In this document: positions 5,226 through 10,700 of the stretch, piece after piece
How the letters are laid out: each line of letters starts with the position of its first letter
Numbering within the stretch: the first letter of the stretch is position 1
Origin: CAZTAR01 sp043813895
Lineage (GTDB): Bacteria > Planctomycetota > Phycisphaerae > UBA1845 > UTPLA1
NCBI GenBank assembly: GCA_043813895.1
Contig: JBDRKQ010000235.1
Coordinates: 1-10,700 of the forward strand
Direction: 5' to 3'
Length of the DNA: 10,700 nucleotides
Translations under genes and position numbers: made by a program
The notes under the pieces: generated by a model
The model's database searches: none
Told to the model about the DNA's origin: nothing
What the model saw: only the letters and a program-made list of their open reading frames with translations

Positions 5226-7394
5226 ATGATGAGCACATCCTTTACGCGAACGTTGATGGCGTGCCTGTGCGGTTTTGTATTTGTCCAGGCCGTCGTCGGG
5301 CAACAACCGGACACCCTCGATGAGACGCTCGGCTTGGTCGGCCTGAAACGGGCGGACCTCGGTTGGCAGCCGAAAGGTTGGTGGCCGAAGTTCCCCGCGG
5401 ACATCTCCTACAAGCTTCGGGCCTTCGACGGCCTGTTCGCCGAGCCGTTGGACACGATCACGTACACACGGCTGCTCGGCCAGGTGGCCCGCACACACCT
5501 GGACCCGGCGACCCTTGACGACGATGCGGGCCGTGCCACGTCGAACTTGTACAACGCCGTGCACATCCTGGGGGTCAATCCGAAGTTGGGCACGCTGCGT
5601 GGCTACGCGACAAACCTGCCCAAGGAGCAGACACCGCTGGTCGAAGCGATCCTCCGGCTGCACCAGGCTGCGGGCCGTACGACGGTGCCGTTTACCTTCC
5701 ACATGGATCTGCCCTATCCCGAGTTCAGGAAGGACCTCGACAAACAAGTGGCGGTCATTCCGGAAGCAGCTCGACCGATTCTCGGCCGGCTGGTCATGTC
5801 CGTCGTCGATGCCCACCGGTGGGCCGACCTCGCGTTTCGCAACGTGGACGGCGCGAAGCGGACCATCGTCGCGCGCCGCTACGACGTCGGCCACGAACAG
5901 GTCGATGCCTACGACTATTGCCCGGAGTTTGACGATCTGGCGCGGACGCTTGACCAGGCGAGCCTCTGGTACGCGGGGGAGAAGTGTGTTCAAGCACTGG
6001 ATGACGCCCGTATCGCTCTTGCGAAGTCGGGCTGCCTGAAGGACGTGCCGGAGTTCGCTTTCGATTGGCGCTCGCCGTGGGGCTGGATCCGCATTCGAGG
6101 CGGCGGAGACGACGCAGTGGACGGCGCCGACTCGCTTCTTGTGATCGATCTCGGCGGGAACGACACCTACACCGGCGGCGTGGCGGCCTCGACAGCGGAC
6201 CGTCCGATCGGGCTGCTGCTGGATTGCGGCGGTGATGATCGTTACGTGTCGAGCCAACCGGCGCAGGGCGCCGGGATGTGTGGCATCGGTGTTCTGATCG
6301 ATGCAGCCGGAGACGACGACTACAAGGCCGAGCACTACGCACAGGGCGTGGGGCAGTTTGGGCTGGGGCTCTGCGCCGATCTTGGCGGCAATGACACGTA
6401 CTTCGTGAAGTTCAACGGCCAGGGCTGCGGGTACTTCGGCGTCGGTCTGATGTTCGACTGCGATGGCAACGACGCGTACACGCTCTATGCCGACGGACAG
6501 GGGCTCGGCGGCGTTTCGGGCGTCGGCGTGTTGGCTGACAGGAAAGGGAACGATTCATACACCGCCGTGCGGAGCGCCAAGGTGACGGGCCGACCGTCGT
6601 ATCACTCACCGGATCACGATGTGTCCGTCAGCAACGCCCAGGGTTGCGCGATGGGGCGCCGGGGCGACGGCTGTGACGGCCACTCCTGGGCCGGGGGGCT
6701 CGGAGCGTTGATTGACATCGAAGGCGATGACAAGTACGTCTCCGGAAGCTGGACCATGGGCACCGGCTACTGGTTCGGCATCGGGCTGCTCTACGACGGG
6801 ACGGGAGACGATGAGTACCGTGGCGTGTGTTACTCCCAGGGCACAGGCGCGCACTTCTGCATCGGCGCGTTGCTCGATGAGGGGGGCAACGACAAGCACC
6901 TGGCTGAGGAGACGTCGAACATGTGCATCGGCTGGGGGCACGACTTCACCGTGGCCCTGCACGTCGATATCGGCGGCGACGACGTTTATGAAGTCAAGCA
7001 GAACGGCATCAGCTACAACATCAATCGCAGCATGACGGCCGTGATCGACGTCGGCGGCGACGACACGTACACGAGCGATCCGAAGAACAAGCCCGGCATG
7101 GCCAAGTCCGAGGAGAGGTTCGACATGGGCGCGGCGGAGCGGCCCGAGCCGAACGTGTACTTCGCCGATGCGACGTCGGTGGCCCTGTTCCTCGATGTCG
7201 GTGGGAGCGATAGCTATTGGTCCGGCCAAGAGAACAACACCCACTGGCTGGACGAACCGGACTCGCCCAACTGGAAGGTCCGCAACTACAGCGTCGGCGC
7301 GGACCGCGAGGAGGGCGAGGTGCGCTTCGTGCCGATTCCTGTCAAGAGTCCATGTCGAGGCTCTGTGGCACCGGGCATGATTGACAGCGACTAA
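5226..7394 (+). CDS. Secreted protein with twelve GG(N/D)DxY solenoid-like repeats
   Basis: A 722-residue exported protein I cannot assign to a named family. The start is ATG 5226 (or 5229), where a signal peptide begins (MMSTSFTRTLMACLCGFVFV, likely cleavage near residue 25, VVG-QQ); the frame is open further upstream but that part is not signal-like. Residues 26-305 form an unrecognised, probably helical domain. From Asp308 to about 670 there are twelve units of the form D-x-G-G-(N/D)-D-x-Y followed by QGxGxxGxGxL. Their first Asp residues are at 308, 333, 359, 385, 411, 438, 497, 524, 551, 581, 608 and 657. The step is 25-30 residues apart from two insertions, after units 6 and 11. The period suits one beta-solenoid coil per unit with a ladder of Asp side chains that could bind calcium, loosely like RTX repeats but longer and with an invariant aromatic in most units (His in unit 9). 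It follows the M28 peptidase by 163 bases with a similar promoter motif. Confidence 0.85.
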   Translation: MMSTSFTRTLMACLCGFVFVQAVVGQQPDTLDETLGLVGLKRADLGWQPKGWWPKFPADISYKLRAFDGLFAEPLDTITYTRLLGQVARTHLDPATLDDDAGRATSNLYNAVHILGVNPKLGTLRGYATNLPKEQTPLVEAILRLHQAAGRTTVPFTFHMDLPYPEFRKDLDKQVAVIPEAARPILGRLVMSVVDAHRWADLAFRNVDGAKRTIVARRYDVGHEQVDAYDYCPEFDDLARTLDQASLWYAGEKCVQALDDARIALAKSGCLKDVPEFAFDWRSPWGWIRIRGGGDDAVDGADSLLVIDLGGNDTYTGGVAASTADRPIGLLLDCGGDDRYVSSQPAQGAGMCGIGVLIDAAGDDDYKAEHYAQGVGQFGLGLCADLGGNDTYFVKFNGQGCGYFGVGLMFDCDGNDAYTLYADGQGLGGVSGVGVLADRKGNDSYTAVRSAKVTGRPSYHSPDHDVSVSNAQGCAMGRRGDGCDGHSWAGGLGALIDIEGDDKYVSGSWTMGTGYWFGIGLLYDGTGDDEYRGVCYSQGTGAHFCIGALLDEGGNDKHLAEETSNMCIGWGHDFTVALHVDIGGDDVYEVKQNGISYNINRSMTAVIDVGGDDTYTSDPKNKPGMAKSEERFDMGAAERPEPNVYFADATSVALFLDVGGSDSYWSGQENNTHWLDEPDSPNWKVRNYSVGADREEGEVRFVPIPVKSPCRGSVAPGMIDSD

Positions 7395-7451
7395 TCACCC
7401 AGTCCCCTCTCAGGCTCTTTCAGCACAACCCGACGTGCGAGATTCCCACAC

Positions 7452-7480
7452 TTTACAAGGGCCGAGGACGAGCGTAGGCT
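7452..7480 (+). promoter_or_regulatory. Weak promoter candidate upstream of lipoprotein gene
   Basis: TTTACA (7452-7457) and TAGGCT (7475-7480) are 17 bases apart, and the ATG follows after only 10 bases. No clear ribosome-binding site is present, so a very short leader is possible. The -10 matches the consensus at three of six positions. Confidence 0.25.
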
Positions 7481-7490
7481 GGCACGAACC

Positions 7491-8330
7491 ATGAGCAAGA
7501 AAAGCAGAGTAACAAGCGTGGACCGACGCGGCACCTTGCTGTGTTCGGCCGGACTGGCGCTGATGGTCCTCCTGAGCGGCTGTGGCGGCGGCGATACGGG
7601 CTTGACTATCCGCCGCTCCGCGAGTGAGCGGCCGGACCTCGATCAGGCCAAGCTCGCGGCGGACGGCCTATCGGTCCCCGGGGATACTCCCTTCAATATC
7701 CTCTCCCGGAAGTCCGGTGAGGAGGGACAGGCTTCCGGCATGACCGATCCCTTCGGCAAGGACACCGCCGGCTGCGGCGCTGAAGCGAGCGACGGCGGCT
7801 CGGCCTGGGGCGCCTTCCAACTCGGCTACTGTTTCGACAACGCCACGGATACGCCACTCGCGGGTGTTGTGAAGCTGCGCCTTCGGGCTTCCCAATCCAA
7901 TGAAGTCAGACGCATCGACGGCGACAAGGCTGCGACAATCGGGGGCACCTCCTCCACGAACCTCCAGTTCTTCATCAAGGACACGAACGGTTCGGTGATT
8001 ACGCGCGAAGATCTGGTGATGGGCGACGCTACTAAAGGGCCGAGTTCTTCAAGTCGCGCTCCTGAACTCGTCTTCGACGTTCGTCTGGAACCGCAGCGGG
8101 GGTACTACCTTGTATTGGCGGGCCGGACAGAGGTAAAAGCTGAGGCGGGGGAGTCGGTCAAGGCGTCTCTCGACGTATCGGAATACTCCATCGAGATATC
8201 CTGGAACGCCGTCCCATTGCCGTCTTCCAAGGATGGCGGTTCCGCAGCTTCCGCTGGACCGGAGGCGGCGCTTCCCGGAGCTGAGGACGGCGAGCTAGGC
8301 GCGGAAGACGTCGCGAGCCCGGGAGCATAG
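7491..8330 (+). CDS. Lipoprotein of unknown function (279 aa)
   Basis: The start is ATG 7491 with a weak ribosome-binding site. A basic N-terminus (MSKKSRVTSVDRR) leads into a hydrophobic segment and a standard lipobox LLSGC, so Cys31 should be lipid-modified and the protein anchored in a membrane facing out of the cytoplasm. The mature part begins with a flexible Gly-rich linker. Residues about 100-245 look like a beta-sandwich (alternating hydrophobic strands such as VVKLRLRAS, ELVFDVRLE, GYYLVLAG and YSIEISW). Cys95 and Cys114 could form a disulfide. The last 35 residues are low-complexity Ala/Gly/Glu/Asp and probably disordered. No enzymatic motif is visible and I do not recognise the family. 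It lies 96 bases after the repeat protein and 67 bases before nadD on the same strand. Confidence 0.8.
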   Translation: MSKKSRVTSVDRRGTLLCSAGLALMVLLSGCGGGDTGLTIRRSASERPDLDQAKLAADGLSVPGDTPFNILSRKSGEEGQASGMTDPFGKDTAGCGAEASDGGSAWGAFQLGYCFDNATDTPLAGVVKLRLRASQSNEVRRIDGDKAATIGGTSSTNLQFFIKDTNGSVITREDLVMGDATKGPSSSSRAPELVFDVRLEPQRGYYLVLAGRTEVKAEAGESVKASLDVSEYSIEISWNAVPLPSSKDGGSAASAGPEAALPGAEDGELGAEDVASPGA

Positions 8331-8397
8331 CAAGCTGGAGTAGCGTCGTTTCCACGTGCCGCCGTCTTGCCTGGCATCGGTCTGGGACAAAGAACTT

Positions 8398-9048
8398 ATG
8401 TCCACGGCTCAGCGTATCGCGCTCTTCGGCGGCAGCTTCGACCCGATCCACTTCGGGCACTTGATTTCGGCCCGGAGTATCGCAGAGCAACTCGACCTCT
8501 CGCGTGTCATCCTGATTCCGGCGCCCCGTCCCCCACACAAACCGAACGTCGTGTTGACGGATACGAGTCAGCGCATTGCCATGGCTAGGCTCGCGGTCGA
8601 GGGTGATCCGCTTTTCTCCGTCTCCGACATAGAGATGAAACGCGGGGGGCCAAGCTACACGATCGACACCGTGTCGGCGTTTCGTGCCGAACTAGGGGCG
8701 TCGGCGGTGTTGCACTGGATCATCGGAGCCGACTCGCTGCCGGAACTCGTCACCTGGCGGCGGATCGCGGAGTTGGTGACGCGCGTCACAATCGTGACGG
8801 CAACACGGCCGGGCTGGACGCCGCCCGATTTGTCGCAGCTCGCCGGGGCCGTGGGGCGGGAGCAGGCCCAATCGTTGTTGGATCAGTGCTGCGCGACCCC
8901 GGCCATCGACATCAGCGCCACCGATATCCGCGGCCGGGTCGCAGCGAATCTGCCGATCCGATACCTCGTTCCCGCTGCCGTCGCGTCCTATATCGTCAGG
9001 TACGGTCTTTATCGCCCCGAACGCTGTTCGCCAGGCACGTGCTCGTAA
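8398..9048 (+). CDS. nadD: Nicotinate-nucleotide adenylyltransferase
   Basis: Transfers AMP from ATP to nicotinate mononucleotide to give deamido-NAD, the step before NAD synthetase in NAD biosynthesis, in the cytoplasm. The 216 residues match the family length. The nucleotidyltransferase signature GGSFDPIHFGHL begins at residue 11, with the catalytic HxGH at 18-21. Further family motifs are PPHK (45-48), SYTID (86-90), GADSLPEL (110-117) and TW (119-120). The C-terminal ISATDIRGR (172-180) corresponds to the ISSTxIR motif. ATG 8398 directly precedes the conserved STAQRIALFGG; the 14 extra upstream codons are not family-like. The ribosome-binding site is weak. The usual partners obgE, proA and rsfS are absent. 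It may share a transcript with the lipoprotein 67 bases upstream. Confidence 0.95.
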   Translation: MSTAQRIALFGGSFDPIHFGHLISARSIAEQLDLSRVILIPAPRPPHKPNVVLTDTSQRIAMARLAVEGDPLFSVSDIEMKRGGPSYTIDTVSAFRAELGASAVLHWIIGADSLPELVTWRRIAELVTRVTIVTATRPGWTPPDLSQLAGAVGREQAQSLLDQCCATPAIDISATDIRGRVAANLPIRYLVPAAVASYIVRYGLYRPERCSPGTCS

Positions 9049-9440
9049 CACACGTAGCTATAGAAGGTTACGCGCATTCCTGAAATCCGAGATGGGCCTG
9101 AGAAAGTGCGGATTCGCGTTGACTGCTTCAGATCCGGTCGCTACAGTGCTGTGAGTGGCGTGTACAAGTGTCACCGGAGCTGCAAGGTGACGGTGGCCGC
9201 CAAGCTTTGGCGCGGGGCGTACATGCCCTCGGAAGACAGGCGACCCGCAATGCCTGTACTGATAATAGGTTTCGCCGCGGAGAACGAGTAAGCTTCCTAA
9301 GGCCGCGAAGGCACGAGACCGATGAACTAGGTGTAGGTGCGCTGTCGCCGTACGCGCGAAACGTGCAGCGTGCCTGAGCCAGGGTTAGGAATTCTGTTTT
9401 CGTCAGTGCGTCTGCCGAGCATTGGCGAGGTCAAAGGCGA
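9049..9440. other. Structured 392-bp intergenic region upstream of DUF1571 gene
   Basis: No convincing gene lies here; short open frames lack family motifs. There are several small perfect hairpins: GTCACC/GGTGAC (9170-9191), CGCCAA/TTGGCG (9198-9212), ACAGGC/GCCTGT (9236-9257), and a longer-range AGGCACG/CGTGCCT pair (9309-9315 with 9369-9375). A good promoter match at 9119-9147 would transcribe all of them. It could be a small RNA or a long 5' leader for the DUF1571 gene. I see no tmRNA, RNase P or SRP RNA signature and no strong terminator; a TTTT at 9397-9400 lacks a good stem. Confidence 0.4.
9119..9147 (+). promoter_or_regulatory. Sigma-70-like promoter in the nadD-DUF1571 intergenic region
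   Basis: TTGACT (9119-9124) and TACAGT (9142-9147) with a 17-base spacer form the best consensus match in the window. The predicted start is near 9154, about 285 bases before the DUF1571 gene, so the product is either a separate RNA or a long leader. Confidence 0.45.
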
Positions 9441-10331
9441 ATGCCTCGAGATTCACGTCAAAACACGCGTCGGCGAATCGAGATCCTGTTCGCATTGATT
9501 CTCGCCGGGATGCTGTACTACCAGTTCTCGGATGAGGACCACGAGGTCGTCGTCAACCGAAGCTCACCGCTGGTCTTTGCGGCAGAGCGCGCACCGGCCG
9601 ATCGCTTCGAGCAGTTGCTGAGGGAGGATCCTCTCGCCGCGTTGGTCGAAGCCCGAGCCCGACACGCCGAGAGTGTGAAGGACTATCGCTGCACCTTGGT
9701 GAAGCAGGAGTTGCTCCCGTCGGGCATGGGCGCGGAGCAGGAGATCGAAGTGCTCCATCGCCTGGAGCCCTACAGTGTCGTGATGCACTGGAAGCGGAAT
9801 CCGGGCTTGGCGAAGCGCGTCCTCTACATCAAGGGGAAGTGGATCGACCCCGAGCAGACGGCTTACGGAGAAAGAGAGCTGGCCCTTTGTCAGCCGGAGA
9901 GTGCGGCGGCCAAGTGGTTGATCAAGAGCATCAAGATGCCGATCGGCGGCTCGATGGCCAAGAGAACGGCGCGCCGCTCGATCGACGAATTCGGCTTCAA
10001 GCGAACCTTGGATCTGTTGATCAAGTACTGTGAGCTGGCGAAGGAGCGGGAGGAGTTGTCCCTGGACTTTCGCGGCGAGAGCCGTTTTGACGGTCGGCCG
10101 GTCTGGGTATTGCGCCGCCGGCTGGCCTACACAGGCGCCCAGGGAATCTACCCGGACCGCACAGCCGAGATCTACATTGATAAAAAATATCGCATCGCCG
10201 TTGCCGTGTACTGCTATTCCGACGATGCGAAGCTCCCGCAGAACCTCCTCGGGAAATACGAGTACCGAGATATCACGTTTGACGTCGGCCTGACCGAAGC
10301 GGACTTCGAACCCGCGACGTACGGCATGTAG
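9441..10331 (+). CDS. DUF1571 family membrane-anchored protein (296 aa)
   Basis: ATG 9441 is preceded by a modest ribosome-binding region (GAGG at 9427-9430; AAAGG nearer). A basic N-terminus (RQNTRRR) and a hydrophobic segment at about 13-28 form a signal anchor or signal peptide, so the body should be exported. Residues about 55-292 resemble DUF1571, a family known mainly from Planctomycetota. The landmarks are DYRCTLVKQE (81-90), EIEVLHRLEPYSVVMHWK, RVLYIKGKW (126-134), a C-terminal beta-rich part YIDKKYRIAVAVYCY, and a tail KYEYRDITFDVGLTEADFEP. The layout of antiparallel strands plus this tail recalls LolA-like outer-membrane lipoprotein carriers, but that is only inference. It is separated from nadD by 392 bases and probably has its own transcript. 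Confidence 0.85.
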   Translation: MPRDSRQNTRRRIEILFALILAGMLYYQFSDEDHEVVVNRSSPLVFAAERAPADRFEQLLREDPLAALVEARARHAESVKDYRCTLVKQELLPSGMGAEQEIEVLHRLEPYSVVMHWKRNPGLAKRVLYIKGKWIDPEQTAYGERELALCQPESAAAKWLIKSIKMPIGGSMAKRTARRSIDEFGFKRTLDLLIKYCELAKEREELSLDFRGESRFDGRPVWVLRRRLAYTGAQGIYPDRTAEIYIDKKYRIAVAVYCYSDDAKLPQNLLGKYEYRDITFDVGLTEADFEPATYGM

Positions 10332-10428
10332 CCCTGCAGGCCGCCCCTGTTACTCCACCCGAAGAACTCCGGACGATGGTTTTGATCGAATACGCGGCCA
10401 GCCCGCGGCTTCTCTGTTAGAGAACGAT
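10332..10428. other. Spacer after DUF1571 gene with small hairpin
   Basis: No gene is visible. A 6-bp hairpin TTCTCT-GTT-AGAGAA (10410-10424) lies about 80 bases after the stop codon and directly before the inverted-repeat element. It has no T-tract and may be a weak terminator. Confidence 0.35.
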
Positions 10429-10613
10429 CTACAGCATTTTAAGGTTGAGATTGCCTACACCGCCGGCGGTGATCAGAGCCGCGCGCGTTAGCAAGCGGTC
10501 AGCGTTCCACCCCAGAGAAGGTCAGCCAATCGGTCATCCCCGTCGGCCACCGGGGGCCGACGCCACACCGAAGCGGCAATGGAGGACGCAACCTCAACCC
10601 TAAAATGCTCTAG
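10429..10613. mobile_element. MITE-like element with 25-bp terminal inverted repeats
   Basis: The left arm (10429-10453) and the reverse complement of the right arm (10589-10613) agree at 22 of 25 positions; both contain AGCATTTTA and GGTTGAG. The arms are AT-richer than the surrounding sequence. Each end carries TA (10430-10431 and 10611-10612), consistent with a TA target duplication as made by IS630/Tc1-mariner transposases. The 135-bp interior has no transposase frame but holds two palindromes, CACCGCC/GGCGGTG at 10458-10471 and the one at 10541-10562. A non-autonomous miniature element is the best reading; a large stem-loop terminator or an IS remnant is the alternative. Confidence 0.6.
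10541..10562. repeat. Palindromic hairpin inside the MITE-like element
   Basis: CGTCGGCC (10541-10548) pairs with GGCCGACG (10555-10562) around the loop ACCGGG. It is nearly identical to the reverse complement of the hairpin at 5104-5126. Confidence 0.55.
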
Positions 10614-10676
10614 TATGTGGTTGACAGGCTACTCGGCTGAATCCTCCTCTGTGAACTTCTTATTGACGGGAAACAA

Positions 10677-10700
10677 ATGAGGATCATCCAGGCTCAGGAC
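10677..10700 (+). CDS. Possible start of a gene cut by the window end
   Basis: ATG at 10677 opens a frame (MRIIQAQD) that runs to the end of the window. Upstream are GACGGGAAA as a weak ribosome-binding region and TTGACA at 10621-10626 without a convincing -10. Only eight codons are visible, so neither product nor reality can be judged. Confidence 0.3.

Noticed and set aside
4848..6335. 495-codon minus-strand open frame opposite the peptidase end and repeat protein
   Set aside because: Its composition is typical of antisense to a GC-rich gene and no family motif appears; the plus-strand genes have signal peptides, motifs and repeats.
9106..9377. Short plus-strand frames of 61 and 69 codons between nadD and the DUF1571 gene
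   Set aside because: They have no ribosome-binding site or recognisable motif, and they overlap the hairpin-rich sequence.
9154..9400. Housekeeping RNA (tmRNA, RNase P RNA, SRP RNA or 6S RNA) in the intergenic region
   Set aside because: None of the conserved sequence blocks of these RNAs could be found by eye.
2169..10474. Identical 16-mer ACCGCCGGCGGTGATC at 2169-2184 and 10459-10474
   Set aside because: The first lies inside the kinase coding sequence. Its centre is a low-complexity GC palindrome, so coincidence is likely.

Overview
The window looks like a piece of chromosome from a GC-rich planctomycete-type bacterium (Planctomycetota, possibly Phycisphaerae-like). The signs are a DUF1571 protein, a secreted peptidase ending in a degenerate dockerin/EF-hand-like tail, a sigma-factor fragment resembling planctomycete ECF region 4, many secreted proteins of unknown function and often weak Shine-Dalgarno sequences. 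This placement rests on recognised protein families and is not a phylogenetic test. There are no rRNA or tRNA genes, CRISPR arrays or transposase genes.

Left part (1-1200): a minus-strand remnant of an ECF-type sigma factor (region 4 only) is followed by two tandem plus-strand copies of a tiny lipoprotein-like gene (391-561 and 896-1084). Both copies carry a strongly conserved 5' leader and end near hairpins. A minus-strand gene for a six-TM sensor histidine kinase (1203-2801) converges on the second copy, with a 10-bp hairpin between them. No response regulator lies beside the kinase.

Middle part (2802-7394): a 311-bp divergent region with promoter-like elements precedes a secreted M28 zinc aminopeptidase (3113-5062). 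Next is a secreted 722-residue protein (5226-7394) whose C-terminal half is twelve D-x-G-G-(N/D)-D-x-Y units spaced about 26 residues apart, probably an acidic, possibly metal-binding beta-solenoid. The peptidase and the repeat protein share a promoter-like motif, so they may be co-expressed although they are not tightly coupled.

Right part (7395-10700): a lipoprotein of unknown function (7491-8330), nicotinate-nucleotide adenylyltransferase NadD (8398-9048), a 392-bp intergenic region with a good promoter match and several hairpins, and a membrane-anchored DUF1571 protein (9441-10331). The end of the window holds a 185-bp MITE-like element with 25-bp imperfect terminal inverted repeats and possible TA target duplication. 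It contains a palindrome that also occurs, inverted, at 5104-5126. A new reading frame may begin at 10677. Most genes are cell-envelope or exported proteins. NadD is the only obvious housekeeping enzyme, and it is not beside its frequent partners (obgE, proA, rsfS).
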